Shown one piece after another: positions 10,657 to 18,800 of a DNA stretch of 64,000 bases. The position numbers and the translations under genes are program-made. Numbering within the stretch: position 1 is the stretch's first letter; every line of letters begins with the position of its first letter. Source of the DNA: Skermania sp. ID1734 (lineage in GTDB: Bacteria > Actinomycetota > Actinomycetes > Mycobacteriales > Mycobacteriaceae); contig NZ_VLIY01000006.1 of NCBI RefSeq assembly GCF_007489285.1, forward strand, positions 62,001 to 126,000. The letters are read 5' to 3'. Below the pieces are notes generated by a model. That model had not been told where the DNA came from and ran no database searches. It worked only from the letters and a program-made list of their open reading frames with translations.

Positions 10657-11973
10657 ATGTCCACCCGAGCCGGGATCGGAGCGGCGACCTCGCGTCGGCA
10701 GGTTACGTCGTGGGCGCTATGGGATTGGGGATCGTCGGCTTTCAACGCCGTGATCCTCACCTTCGTCTTCTCGGTCTATCTCACCGATGCGGTCGGAAAG
10801 CATCTGCCGGGGCAGATTTCGGCGAGCACGTGGCTCGGCTGGTCGCTCGGCGTCGCCGGGTTCCTGGTCGCGGTGCTCGCCCCCATCAGCGGTCAGCGGT
10901 TCGATGCCACCGCTCAGCGCAAGCGATCCCTCGGCGCGCTCACCGCCGTCACCGTTGTGGCCATGGCCGCAATGAGTTTGGTCAAAGACAACTACCACTA
11001 TTTGTGGTTCGGCCTGCTCCTGCTCGGTATCGCGTCGGTGATGTTCGAACTTGCGCAGGTGCCCTATTTTGCGATGCTGCGCCAAGTGTCGACGCCGGAG
11101 ACCATCGGCCGCATCTCTGGATTCGGTTGGTCCATGGGCTATTTCGGCGGCATCGTGTTGCTGCTGGTGTCCTACTTCGGGTTCATCGCGGGCCACGGCA
11201 ATAGGCGCGGAATTCTGCATATCACGACCGACGGCGGCACCAACATTCGATTGGTCGCCCTCGTCGCGGCAGTCTGGTTCGCCGTCTTTGCGATCCCCGT
11301 CTTGTTCGCCGTTCCGGAACTACCGCATGCAGCAGCGGAGCCGGAAGCCCGCACCGGCTTCTTTGGCTCCTACCGGGTGCTCTGGCGCGATCTCAAGGAT
11401 CTTTGGCACGTCGACCGGCGAACCGTCGGATTTCTCATCGCCAGCGCGTTGTTTCGTGACGGGCTGGCCGGCGTATTCACCTTCGGCGCAGTGCTCGCGG
11501 TGCGGGTCTACGGCATCAGTGCCGCCGATGTGCTGTTGTTCGGCATCGCGGCCAATGTTGTTGCGGCGCTGGGGGCGGTGGTTGCCGGTCGGTTCGACGA
11601 CGCGCTGGGTCCCAAACCCGTGATCGTCGTCTCGCTTGCAGCGATGATTCTGCTGGGCGTTGTGCTGCTTGTTGTCTCGGGCCCACTGATGTTTTGGATC
11701 TTCGGCTTGCTGCTGTGCCTGTTCGTCGGGCCCTCGCAGTCGGCATCGCGCAGCTTCATGGCGCGGCTCAGCCCGCCGGGCCGCGAGGGACAGATGTTCG
11801 GCCTGTACGCGACGACGGGTCGCGCGGTGTCGTTCCTGGCGCCCACCCTCTTCGGGTTCTTCACCTTTGTCTTCGACGCCGACCGGGCGGGGATCGTCGG
11901 CATCATGCTGGTGCTCGGAGTCGGTCTCGCGGCGTTGCTTGCGGTCCGGGCGCCCGAACTCAATCCGGCTTAG
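10657..11973 (+). CDS. MFS transporter (UMF1/Atg22-like)
   Basis: This 438-residue integral membrane protein has about 12 hydrophobic segments. The opening 'SWALWDWGSSAFNAVILTFVFSVYL' region and the loop GRISGFGWSMGYFGG are characteristic of the UMF1/Vacuole-effluxer-Atg22 branch of the major facilitator superfamily; Rv2456c is the likely mycobacterial relative. The substrate is unknown. The ATG at 10657 is preferred because TAGGCT (10644-10649) lies 7 nt before it, a leaderless signature; a GTG at 10630 would add nine residues without a ribosome site. The last 14 bp overlap the convergent TetR gene. Confidence 0.85.
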   Translation: MSTRAGIGAATSRRQVTSWALWDWGSSAFNAVILTFVFSVYLTDAVGKHLPGQISASTWLGWSLGVAGFLVAVLAPISGQRFDATAQRKRSLGALTAVTVVAMAAMSLVKDNYHYLWFGLLLLGIASVMFELAQVPYFAMLRQVSTPETIGRISGFGWSMGYFGGIVLLLVSYFGFIAGHGNRRGILHITTDGGTNIRLVALVAAVWFAVFAIPVLFAVPELPHAAAEPEARTGFFGSYRVLWRDLKDLWHVDRRTVGFLIASALFRDGLAGVFTFGAVLAVRVYGISAADVLLFGIAANVVAALGAVVAGRFDDALGPKPVIVVSLAAMILLGVVLLVVSGPLMFWIFGLLLCLFVGPSQSASRSFMARLSPPGREGQMFGLYATTGRAVSFLAPTLFGFFTFVFDADRAGIVGIMLVLGVGLAALLAVRAPELNPA

Positions 11974-12595
11974 GCCGCCACCCAGCCATTCCCAGAATGA
12001 TCAGCCGCATCTGGCGTTCCGTCCGGAGCGCGACGTCTTCTTCGGAACGCGGGTCGTCGGCGTCGAGAAACTCAGCCATCGCCTGTGTCATCGTCGTCAC
12101 GATGAGGTCGGCCGCCATCTGCAAGTCCTCGGTGGGCCAGTCGCGCAGGTCCATGATGCGGGAAAGATCGATGGTGAGGTCGCGCACGATCAGGCCTATT
12201 TCGGTCCGAATCGCCCGCCGCACCTCCGGCGGACCGCCGTATCGCTCGCGATAGAGAAAGCGAAACAGCTCCGGATTGGCCCGCACGTGCCTGATCAAGA
12301 TCTCCAGTGAGGCGTGCGCGTTGGCGGGCCCGGGGGAGCGGCGGGCCTCCCGCAACATCAACCGCAGTGCGCGCATTCCCTCGTCGACCAGCGCCAGCGC
12401 CAACTCCTCGAGCGACGAAAAGTGCCGATAGAAGGCGGTCGGAACAATACCGGCGCTGCGGGCGATCTCGCGCAGACTGACGCTGGCGAAACTGCTGTCC
12501 TTGGTCAACTCGAGAGTGCCGTCGAGCAGCGCGCGCCTGGTCCGTTCCTTCTTTTCCGCGCGAGTTTCCGGTGTCGTCACCGATATAGCGTACAT
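11960..12595 (-). CDS. TetR-family regulator of the desaturase operon
   Basis: This 211-residue regulator has the N-terminal HTH RRALLDGTLELTKDSSFASVSLREIARSAGIVPTAFYRHFSSLEELALAL, typical of TetR. The C-terminal ligand domain contains HVRANPELFRFLYRERYGGPPEVRRAI, a segment shared by mycobacterial TetR proteins beside desaturase genes. It is divergent from the ferredoxin-reductase/desaturase pair, and two GT-rich palindromes lie in the 138-bp gap, one touching its own start. By analogy with fatty-acid-sensing regulators it probably represses the desaturase genes in response to acyl-CoA. The ATG at 12595 has GGGAG 7 nt upstream, itself inside the operator. Confidence 0.88.
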   Translation of the reverse strand: MYAISVTTPETRAEKKERTRRALLDGTLELTKDSSFASVSLREIARSAGIVPTAFYRHFSSLEELALALVDEGMRALRLMLREARRSPGPANAHASLEILIRHVRANPELFRFLYRERYGGPPEVRRAIRTEIGLIVRDLTIDLSRIMDLRDWPTEDLQMAADLIVTTMTQAMAEFLDADDPRSEEDVALRTERQMRLIILGMAGWRPKPD

Positions 12596-12597
12596 TC

Positions 12598-12614
12598 GTG
12601 CACTCCCAGTGCAC
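12598..12614. promoter_or_regulatory. Operator palindrome at the TetR start
   Basis: GTGCACT-CCC-AGTGCAC is a perfect 7-bp inverted repeat with a 3-bp centre, 2 bp upstream of the regulator's ATG. It is an obvious autoregulatory site and overlaps the Shine-Dalgarno sequence. Confidence 0.65.
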
Positions 12615-12687
12615 AGGTGTTCGTGTAAGTCAGATCACGCATTTATGCAGTTGACAGCGGTAGATCTGAACCGGTCTCATATAGTCA

Positions 12688-12703
12688 GTGTACGGATGTA
12701 CAC
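12688..12703. promoter_or_regulatory. Operator palindrome before the ferredoxin reductase gene
   Basis: GTGTAC-GGAT-GTACAC is a perfect 6-bp inverted repeat, 30 bp upstream of the reductase ATG and just downstream of a TATAGT -10-like element (12680-12685). It is related in sequence to the palindrome at 12598-12614, so one regulator probably binds both. Confidence 0.65.
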
Positions 12704-12733
12704 CGAAGTAGGACCCGACCAAGAGGGGACCCG

Positions 12734-13834
12734 ATGACCGCGATACTTCCCGGGCGCGCGACCGGCCGCCGGCTACTCGCACTAGCCGAGACGATGACGA
12801 CGCCGCACCCGCTGGACCGCTACCTCGAACTTGTCAACCCCATGCTGACCGTGCGCGACATCCGCGCCGAGGTCACCGACGTCAACCGCAGCACCGCAGA
12901 CACCGTCACCTTGACGCTGCGCCCCACCCGCCGCTGGGCCGGCTTCGCCGCCGGTCAGTTCGTGCAACTGGGTGTGGTGATCAACGGTGTGCGGCACACC
13001 CGCTGCTACTCGCCGGCCTGCTCGCAGTACCGCGCGGACGGCAAAATCGAGCTCACCATCAAACGCCACCCTGAGGGCATCGTCTCGAATTACCTGCACG
13101 ACCACGCCGCCGTGGGACTGGTGGTGAGCCTCTCGCAGGCCGACGGCGTCTTCCGTCTTCCGCAGCAGCGTCCCGAGCATGTCCTGCTGATCAGTGGCGG
13201 CAGCGGCATCACGCCGGTGCTGTCGATGCTGCGCACCCTCGTCGACGAGGGCCACCGCGGACCCATCACCTTCCTGCATTACGCATATGGCGAGGCGGAC
13301 GTTTCCTACCGCGAGGAACTCCGCCGGATCGCCGATAGCCACGCCAACGTGAATCTCGTTCTCGCCTATACGGAACAGCACGACGGCGGGGACCTGCACG
13401 GATTCTTCGGAACCGAACACCTCAGCGCCGCCGCGCCCTGGTACGCGCAAGCGCAGACCTTCCTGTGCGGTCCGCCCGGCCTGATGCGCAGTGTTCGCGA
13501 GGTCTATCGCGAACTCGGCATCGAATCCAGCTTGCACACTGAGGAATTCGTTGCTCCGGAGATCGTCGTCGACGAGAATGCCACCGGCACTGTCACATTC
13601 GATGCCAGCGCGGTGTCGGCCGAGAACAGCGGTTCCAGCCTGCTCGAGCAGGCCGAAGCGGCAGGACTGACGCCCGAGTACGGCTGCCGGATGGGCATCT
13701 GCTTCTCCTGCACCTCGATCAAGAAGTCCGGCTGCACCCGCAACCTGCGGACCGGGGAACTCGACAGTGACCCCGACAAGGCCATTCAGATCTGCGTGAA
13801 CGCCCCCGTCGGCGACGTCGTGCTGGACATCTGA
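12734..13834 (+). CDS. Ferredoxin reductase partner of the acyl desaturase
   Basis: This 366-residue cytoplasmic electron-transfer protein resembles Rv3230c, the partner of DesA3. An FAD-binding barrel (RHTRCYSPACS, about residues 85-100) is followed by an NAD(P)H domain (LLISGGSGITPVLSMLRTL; FLCGPPGLM). A C-terminal plant-type 2Fe-2S ferredoxin domain has CRMGICFSC (Cx4Cx2C) and the distal Cys in QICV. It passes electrons from NADPH to the membrane desaturase encoded 32 bp downstream. The ATG at 12734 follows AAGAGGGG. It is probably repressed by the divergent TetR protein. Confidence 0.92.
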   Translation: MTAILPGRATGRRLLALAETMTTPHPLDRYLELVNPMLTVRDIRAEVTDVNRSTADTVTLTLRPTRRWAGFAAGQFVQLGVVINGVRHTRCYSPACSQYRADGKIELTIKRHPEGIVSNYLHDHAAVGLVVSLSQADGVFRLPQQRPEHVLLISGGSGITPVLSMLRTLVDEGHRGPITFLHYAYGEADVSYREELRRIADSHANVNLVLAYTEQHDGGDLHGFFGTEHLSAAAPWYAQAQTFLCGPPGLMRSVREVYRELGIESSLHTEEFVAPEIVVDENATGTVTFDASAVSAENSGSSLLEQAEAAGLTPEYGCRMGICFSCTSIKKSGCTRNLRTGELDSDPDKAIQICVNAPVGDVVLDI

Positions 13835-13866
13835 GCGCCCACAACCTTTACCGAAGGAGAACTCCA

Positions 13867-15009
13867 ATGCTGATGAAGCGAAAGACAACTGAGCCCGAAC
13901 CGGTCGTGCTGACCGTCGAGCAGGTCGAAGAGCTCGGCCGTGAGCTCGACGCCCTGCGCGCCCGTATCGTCGCCGATCTCGGCGATTCCGACCGCGAATA
14001 CATCTACAAGATCATCAAGGCGCAGCGGGGGCTCGAAGTCGCCGGCCGCGGCCTGATGTACCTCGGCTTCCTGCCGCCGTTCTGGTTGGCCGGCGTCGCG
14101 GCACTCGGCGTGTCGAAGATCCTGGACAACATGGAAATCGGCCACAACGTCATGCACGGCCAGTACGACTGGATGCGTGAGCCGGGGCTGAATTCCCAAG
14201 TGTTCGAGTGGGATACCGTGTGCCCCGCCGATCAGTGGAAGCACTCCCACAACTACATGCACCACACCTACACCAACATCCTCGACATGGACCGCGACAT
14301 CGGTTACGGCATCCTGCGCATGGATGAGGCCCAGAAGTGGAACCCTTACTACCTCGGTAACCCGGTCTGGGCGTTCCTCCTGATGGTGTTTTTCGAGTGG
14401 GGCGTCATGCTGCACGATCTCGAGGCCGAGAACGTCATCGCGGGCAAGCGCAAATGGACCGACGTCAAGCCGCTGCTGAAAGGCTGGTGGCACAAGGCCG
14501 GTCGGCAGACGCTCAAGGACTACGTCGTCTTCCCGGCGCTGACCGGACCGCTGTTCGTTTCCACCCTGCTCGGCAATGCCACGGCCAACCTGATCCGCAA
14601 CTTGTGGGCCTACTCGATCATCTTCTGCGGCCACTTCCCAACGGGTGTGCAGACTTTCACCAAGGAAGAGACCGAGAACGAAACCCGCGGTGAGTGGTAC
14701 GTGCGGCAGATGCTCGGCTCGGCCAACATCGAAGGTGGACAGTTGTTCCACATCATGAGTGGCAACCTGTCACACCAGATCGAGCACCACCTGTTCCCGG
14801 ACATCCCGGCGCACCGCTACCCGGAAATGGCGCCGGAGGTCCGAGCGTTGTGCGAAAAGTACAACCTGCCGTACAACACTGGGGGATTCTTCAAGCAAAT
14901 CGGTTCCGTGTGGGGCAAGATTTTCAAGCTCGCATTGCCCAACGGACTTACCGGCTCGAATTCCGCGCCCGGTGTTATCGTTGCTCGTCGTCAGAGTGTC
15001 GCAGCCTGA
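13867..15009 (+). CDS. desA3: Membrane acyl-CoA desaturase, DesA3-like
   Basis: This 380-residue di-iron desaturase shows the three His boxes of the family: HNVMHGQ, HSHNYMHH and QIEHH, with about four membrane segments between and after them. Rv3229c (DesA3) makes oleic acid from stearoyl-CoA, and this protein together with its reductase neighbour matches that pair. The ATG at 13867 has GAAGGAG 6 bp upstream. It is co-transcribed with the reductase gene and followed 14 bp later by a 67-residue unknown protein. Substrate specificity (delta-9, chain length) is inferred. Mycobacteria often have several paralogues, so the gene symbol is tentative. Confidence 0.88.
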   Translation: MLMKRKTTEPEPVVLTVEQVEELGRELDALRARIVADLGDSDREYIYKIIKAQRGLEVAGRGLMYLGFLPPFWLAGVAALGVSKILDNMEIGHNVMHGQYDWMREPGLNSQVFEWDTVCPADQWKHSHNYMHHTYTNILDMDRDIGYGILRMDEAQKWNPYYLGNPVWAFLLMVFFEWGVMLHDLEAENVIAGKRKWTDVKPLLKGWWHKAGRQTLKDYVVFPALTGPLFVSTLLGNATANLIRNLWAYSIIFCGHFPTGVQTFTKEETENETRGEWYVRQMLGSANIEGGQLFHIMSGNLSHQIEHHLFPDIPAHRYPEMAPEVRALCEKYNLPYNTGGFFKQIGSVWGKIFKLALPNGLTGSNSAPGVIVARRQSVAA

Positions 15010-15023
15010 GGGGTAGAAAGCGC

Positions 15024-15227
15024 ATGGTTGGAAAGTTCGAAATCAACAAAGACGTGGTCCAGGAGATGACCGAGTCTGCCTCGCAGCACGTCGGCAACAT
15101 CGCCACGATTCTCACCTCGGCGATTCGGGACGTCACCAAGGAGATCGGTGACTGGGTAACCGAGGGAATCGAGATGCGTGAGGCTGCTAAGTCTGCACAC
15201 GCAGACGGTGAGGGCGCGGCGGAGTAA
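15024..15227 (+). CDS. Small hypothetical protein after the desaturase
   Basis: This 67-residue protein begins MVGKFEINKDVVQEMTESASQ. It is helix-rich and amphipathic, with the pattern VGNIATILTSAIRDVTKEIGDWVTEG, and has no signal peptide or membrane span. It begins 14 bp after the desaturase stop, is preceded by GGGGTAGAAAG, and a strong terminator follows it, so it is the last gene of the desaturase operon. I do not recognise the family. A role as an accessory or scaffold factor for the desaturase is possible but rests on position only. Confidence 0.65.
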   Translation: MVGKFEINKDVVQEMTESASQHVGNIATILTSAIRDVTKEIGDWVTEGIEMREAAKSAHADGEGAAE

Positions 15228-15251
15228 CCGCCGAGCGCCTGCAAGACCAGC

Positions 15252-15298
15252 GTCAGAGGGTGTCAGTCCACTATGGACGGCACCCTCTGACTTTTTTT
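15252..15298 (+). terminator. Rho-independent terminator of the desaturase operon
   Basis: GTCAGAGGGTG (15252-15262) pairs perfectly with 15281-15291. The loop contains a second small stem (GTCCA/TGGAC), and seven T residues follow (15292-15298). This is the cleanest intrinsic terminator in the window. Confidence 0.92.
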
Positions 15299-15299
15299 G

Positions 15300-16034
15300 T
15301 CAGCCCAGTGCCCACTTCACGGTGACATCGAAGTGCACCTTTTGGGTTCCGGGCTCGATCGGCATGTCCGGCGCGGCGTTCATGGTGCCGTTCTGTCGGG
15401 GCATCGGGGTCGGGCCGCCGCTGCTGGTCTCGCTGATGTCGATTACCTTGCCGAGCGGAAGACCGGAGAGGTCCGCATACTGTTTGGCGCGGTTCTTCGC
15501 ATCCTCGAAAGCCCGCTTACGGGCGTCGGCCAGCAACTTCGAATTGTCATCGATCGCGAACGAAACCCCGCCCAGTCGGGCGTCGTTGCCACCCGCCTTG
15601 ACGGCGGCATCGAGAACCTTCGACGCCTTGGTCAGGTCGCGCACGGTGATGTGGACTGAATTCGTGGCGCGATAGCCCGAGACGGTGCTGGTGCCGCCGG
15701 GCGCCGGGTTGTTGTACTCGGGCTGAATGGACAGCTCGCTGGTCTGCACATCCGAACGGGCCACTCCCGCATTGACCACCGCATCGATCATGGCTTTGGC
15801 CTTCTGATTGGCGGCTTCGACCGCGCCGGAGACGTCAGCCGCCGTAGTCGACACGCCCACATCGGCGTTGAGAATGTCCGGTGCGCCGGTGACCTCGCCC
15901 GAGCCGACAACCGTGACCTCATGCGTGCTTGCGCCGTTGTCGTCATCGCTGGAACATCCGGCCAGCAGCAGGCTGACGGTGGCGGCCGCGGCGGCGCCGA
16001 TAGCGGTTGCGGTGAATCGGTATCGGCGTGGCAT
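15300..16034 (-). CDS. SIMPL (DUF541) domain lipoprotein
   Basis: This 244-residue protein has an N-terminal signal ending in the lipobox LLAGC (Cys27), followed by an acidic linker and a SIMPL domain (about 40-240). Family features include the VTVVGSGEVTGAPDILNADVGVST strands, VQTSELSIQPEY, GYRATNSVHITVRDLTKASKVLDAAVKAGG, and ARKRAFEDAKNRAKQYADLSGLPLGKV. SIMPL proteins are found in cell envelopes of many bacteria; their biochemical role is not well defined. It is transcribed leftward toward the desaturase terminator and stands alone. The 81-bp tandem repeat lies 42 bp upstream of its start. Confidence 0.88.
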   Translation of the reverse strand: MPRRYRFTATAIGAAAAATVSLLLAGCSSDDDNGASTHEVTVVGSGEVTGAPDILNADVGVSTTAADVSGAVEAANQKAKAMIDAVVNAGVARSDVQTSELSIQPEYNNPAPGGTSTVSGYRATNSVHITVRDLTKASKVLDAAVKAGGNDARLGGVSFAIDDNSKLLADARKRAFEDAKNRAKQYADLSGLPLGKVIDISETSSGGPTPMPRQNGTMNAAPDMPIEPGTQKVHFDVTVKWALG

Positions 16035-16075
16035 AGCAGTGGGCCCTCCCGTTCGATGCGGTGACTGTGAGCTAT

Positions 16076-16245
16076 GACACTAGCCGGTGATGGCCTTCGC
16101 TCCGCGCCTCGGCGACCTGCCGGCCGCCTGCGATGCTCGCTCGGTCACACCGGCGGGACACTAGCCGGTGATGGCCTTCGCTCCGCGCCTCGGCGACCTG
16201 CCGGCCGCCTGCGATGCTCGCTCGGTCACACCGGCGGGACACTAG
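16076..16245. repeat. 81-bp tandem repeat (MIRU-like), two copies plus stub
   Basis: Positions 16076-16156 are repeated exactly at 16157-16237, followed by an 8-bp start of a third copy (GACACTAG). On the plus strand each unit contains an ATG...TAG mini-ORF of 25 codons (16090-16164 and 16171-16245). The minus strand reads GAGCGAGCATCGCAG, which shares GAGCATCGCAG with the repeats at 53624-53814. Length, intergenic place and mini-ORFs recall mycobacterial interspersed repetitive units. Confidence 0.8.
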
Positions 16246-16281
16246 TGCGACTGCGATGAAGCGGGCGCATTGGGCGCCCAC

Positions 16282-16629
16282 GTGCCCGATCAGCTAACCT
16301 CGCGGTTCGTGCCCGCGTACGTGTCCTCGCCCGAACTGACCTTCGGCATCTTGTTCGCGCTCGAGGAGCCCGACCGTATCGCCGACGTGGTCAAGTCGCT
16401 CATCGACCGCAAAGCGGTATCCATCTACAAGCTCGCTAACCTCAGCGACGGCAGTGGTCCGCCGGAGCGGTACGTGGTCAACTGGGCATCCGTGCCGCAA
16501 ATCACCATCACAACCAAGGCTCCCGATGCCAGCGAACTGCACGCAACCGGAACAATGTTGGTGAACGCGTTCATGGACGAAGCCGGCGATGTGACGCTGT
16601 ATTCGGTGGATGGCACCGTCCCGGAGTGA
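16282..16629 (+). CDS. Hypothetical protein upstream of ppm1-like gene
   Basis: This protein of about 115 residues is not recognised. It contains FVPAYVSSPELTFGILFALEEPDRIADVVKSLIDRK and, later, VPQITITTKAPDASELHATGTMLVNAFMDEAG, suggesting a small alpha/beta fold. There is no signal peptide or membrane span. I prefer the GTG at 16282; an in-frame TTG at 16270 would add four residues and neither has a clear ribosome site. It ends 11 bp before the glycosyltransferase start, so the two are probably co-transcribed. A link to polyprenol-mannose synthesis is inferred only from this. Confidence 0.6.
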   Translation: MPDQLTSRFVPAYVSSPELTFGILFALEEPDRIADVVKSLIDRKAVSIYKLANLSDGSGPPERYVVNWASVPQITITTKAPDASELHATGTMLVNAFMDEAGDVTLYSVDGTVPE

Positions 16630-16640
16630 AGGAGCACGTG

Positions 16641-17369
16641 ATGGAAGCTTTACCGAAGACGGTCGTCGTCGTACCGACCTACAACGAGCGCGAAAGTCTG
16701 CCCGTGCTCATCGACCAGCTCACTGGGCTGCAGCAGCCCAACCTGCACATTCTCGTCGTGGATGACAATTCTCCGGACGGCACCGGGGAGCTGGCCGACA
16801 AGCTCGCCGCCGATGCTCCGGGCACCATCGGGGTGCTGCACCGAACGGTGAAAGACGGTCTCGGCCGCGCCTACGTGGCCGGCATGACGCGTGCCGAGGA
16901 AGAGGGCGCCGACATTGTCGTGCAGATGGACGCGGACCTGTCGCATCCCGTTTCGGCTATCCCCACCATGATCGAGACGTTGCAAACCACCGACGCGGCC
17001 GTGGTGATCGGATCGCGCTACGTCCCGGGCGGCTCGACCGCATCGGACTGGCCGTGGTACCGCAAGGCCTTGTCGGTGTGGGCCAACTTCTACGTGAACC
17101 TGATCCTGCGACTCAAGGTCAAAGACGCCACTGCTGGATTCAAGGCGTGGCGGGCCGACACATTACGGGCGATCGACCTGCCGACAATCAAGAGCAATGG
17201 CTATTCGTTTCAAGTGGAAATGAATTACCGAACCGTTAAGCACGGTATGAAAATCGCCGAGGTTCCGATTCATTTCGAGGAACGGGTCGAGGGCGCGTCG
17301 AAAATGACCATGCGGGTCCAACTCGAATCGGCGCTCACGCCGTGGAAATTGCTGTTCGGCAGGCACTGA
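16641..17369 (+). CDS. Polyprenol-phosphate mannosyltransferase (Ppm1/DPM1-like, GT2)
   Basis: This 242-residue GT-A glycosyltransferase matches dolichol/polyprenol-phosphate mannose synthases: VVVPTYNERESLP, VVDDNSPDGTGE, GLGRAYVAGM, the QMDADLSHP metal-binding DxD region, IGSRYVPGG, and the C-terminal FEERVEGASKM. The enzyme transfers mannose from GDP-mannose to polyprenyl phosphate, supplying the lipid donor for LM, LAM and protein mannosylation. In M. tuberculosis the catalytic domain (Rv2051c) is fused to an Lnt-like membrane domain; here it stands alone, as in M. smegmatis. The ATG at 16641 has AAGGAG 6 bp upstream. It could be a paralogue rather than the main Ppm1. Confidence 0.82.
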   Translation: MEALPKTVVVVPTYNERESLPVLIDQLTGLQQPNLHILVVDDNSPDGTGELADKLAADAPGTIGVLHRTVKDGLGRAYVAGMTRAEEEGADIVVQMDADLSHPVSAIPTMIETLQTTDAAVVIGSRYVPGGSTASDWPWYRKALSVWANFYVNLILRLKVKDATAGFKAWRADTLRAIDLPTIKSNGYSFQVEMNYRTVKHGMKIAEVPIHFEERVEGASKMTMRVQLESALTPWKLLFGRH

Positions 17370-17394
17370 TCGGCGGTACCGAGCAGTGCCTGCC
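17358..17394. terminator. Hairpin terminator between convergent genes
   Basis: GGCAGGCACTG (17358-17368) pairs with 17384-17394, with an inner TCGG/CCGA stem. The left arm includes the end of the mannosyltransferase gene. It separates that gene from the convergent rubredoxin reductase gene. Confidence 0.7.
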
Positions 17395-17408
17395 GGGGAA
17401 ATTAGGGC

Positions 17409-18614
17409 CTAACCGGCGACGCCGGCGAGGGCTTGCGCGGCGTTATCCGCATCGATGATCGCGTTGCTGTGAATCATCGTGCGGACAGTCCGGATGTCCT
17501 TCGGCCGGCCCATCGCGATCGCACCCACGAGTCGTCGATCACGCAGCGCGAGCGCGGTGAAGTTCCGGGTCGTGATGTCGCCGGCCACGAGGTAGTCGTC
17601 GTCGTGCCGGGTCCAGCCAGCGAACTGTAGGTTATTGCCGTACTGCGTCGACCAGCCCCATGGCGCGTCCGGAGTTTGAACAGACTGCCCCAGAATCGAT
17701 TTCGCGGCGGCCTCGCCCTGCGCGCGGGCGTCGTTCCAGTGCTCGGAGCGCTGCCGGCCACCGAGGACCGGATTGGGTGAGTTCGCCACGTCACCAGCCG
17801 CGTAGACGCCGGAAACCGAAGTGTGATAACGCTCGTCGACGATGATTCCGTTGTCGACGTGCAGTCCGGCAGCCTCGGCGAGTGCGGTGTTGGGCGTCGA
17901 ACCGACCGCAACGAGCGCGGCGTCGGCCCGCCACGTGCTGCCATCGGTAGCAATCGCCCGAACCTCGCCGCGAACCTCGACGAGAGCTGCGAGCTTGACC
18001 CCCGTAACGATCTCAACGCCGTTGTCGGAGTGCAGTTGCATGTACATCTGCGCGATCTCGGCCGGCACGATGCGGCTAAGGGGTACCGGTGCTGCCTCCA
18101 GAACTGTGACGTCCAGTCCCATCTGGCTCGCGGTGGCCGCCACTTCACACCCGATCAGTCCGGCGCCAATCACAAGCAGCGAACCACCGTGGTCGAGTGC
18201 CGCCCGTAGCGGTACCACGTCGTCGATGTTTCGCAGGGTGAACACCCGCGAGCCGGCGTTCGGGTAATTCAGTTGTCGAGCCTGGCCGCCGGTTGCCAGG
18301 AGCACCGCGTCGTAGTCGAGCTTCTCGCCCGACGACAGAGTCAGTCGGTGTCCGGCACCATCCAAGGCGGTAACGGTGGTGCCGGTGTGCAGCTCGATGT
18401 TGTTGTCGCCCCAGAAGTTTTCGGGCTGGAGCAGCGAACGCTCGCGGGTTGTGGTTCCCGCGAGCAGTTCCTTGGAGAGCACCGGGCGCCGGTAGGGCAG
18501 TGCGGATTCATGGCCGATGAGCACGACCCGTCCGGTGAAGCCTTCGGTGCGAAGGGTTTGAGCGGCGGTGGCACCGGCGACGCCGGTGCCAACCACTGCG
18601 ATCGTGTCGGTCAT
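17409..18614 (-). CDS. Rubredoxin reductase of the alkane hydroxylase system
   Basis: This 401-residue FAD/NAD(P)H oxidoreductase starts [22 protein letters not shown], has the second dinucleotide motif [21 protein letters not shown], and the FAD-contact YAAGDVAN. The ferredoxin/rubredoxin-reductase layout fits its place as the last gene of the alkB cluster: it would pass electrons from NAD(P)H to the two rubredoxins encoded upstream. The ATG at 18614 overlaps the rubredoxin stop by 4 bp (ATGA), indicating coupled translation. The open frame continues to 18770 but that part is the rubredoxin region in another phase. The family is broad, so specificity is inferred from context. Confidence 0.88.
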   Translation of the reverse strand: MTDTIAVVGTGVAGATAAQTLRTEGFTGRVVLIGHESALPYRRPVLSKELLAGTTTRERSLLQPENFWGDNNIELHTGTTVTALDGAGHRLTLSSGEKLDYDAVLLATGGQARQLNYPNAGSRVFTLRNIDDVVPLRAALDHGGSLLVIGAGLIGCEVAATASQMGLDVTVLEAAPVPLSRIVPAEIAQMYMQLHSDNGVEIVTGVKLAALVEVRGEVRAIATDGSTWRADAALVAVGSTPNTALAEAAGLHVDNGIIVDERYHTSVSGVYAAGDVANSPNPVLGGRQRSEHWNDARAQGEAAAKSILGQSVQTPDAPWGWSTQYGNNLQFAGWTRHDDDYLVAGDITTRNFTALALRDRRLVGAIAMGRPKDIRTVRTMIHSNAIIDADNAAQALAGVAG

Positions 18615-18796
18615 GCCCGCGCGACCTCGACCATTTCGAAGTCGGCCTTGGCGGCGCCGCAGTCCGGGCAAGACCAGTCGTCGGGAATGTCGTCCCAGCG
18701 GGTGCCGGGCTCGATGCCGTCCTCGGGCCACCCTTCGGCTTCGTCGTACTCGAATCCGCAAACCAGGCAACGGTAGAGCTTGTAGTCGGTGTTCAC
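18611..18796 (-). CDS. rubB: Rubredoxin, AlkG2/RubB type
   Basis: This 61-residue iron protein has two Cx2C pairs, CLVCG and CPDCG, forming the Fe(Cys)4 site, with [14 protein letters not shown] in between. The C-terminal knuckle is [10 protein letters not shown], lacking the extra Arg of AlkG1-type rubredoxins. This is the class known to replace Pseudomonas AlkG as the electron donor to AlkB. I chose the GTG at 18796 because GGAG lies 9 nt upstream; a TTG at 18811 is also open. It overlaps the reductase start by 4 bp and begins just before the upstream rubredoxin gene ends. Confidence 0.92.
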   Translation of the reverse strand: MNTDYKLYRCLVCGFEYDEAEGWPEDGIEPGTRWDDIPDDWSCPDCGAAKADFEMVEVARA

Positions 18797-18800
18797 GTCG

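Noticed and set aside
12651-12685. TTGACA (12651) with TATAGT (12680) as a promoter for the desaturase operon
   Set aside because: The 23-bp spacing is too long for a standard pair; the -10 may be real but the -35 match is probably chance.
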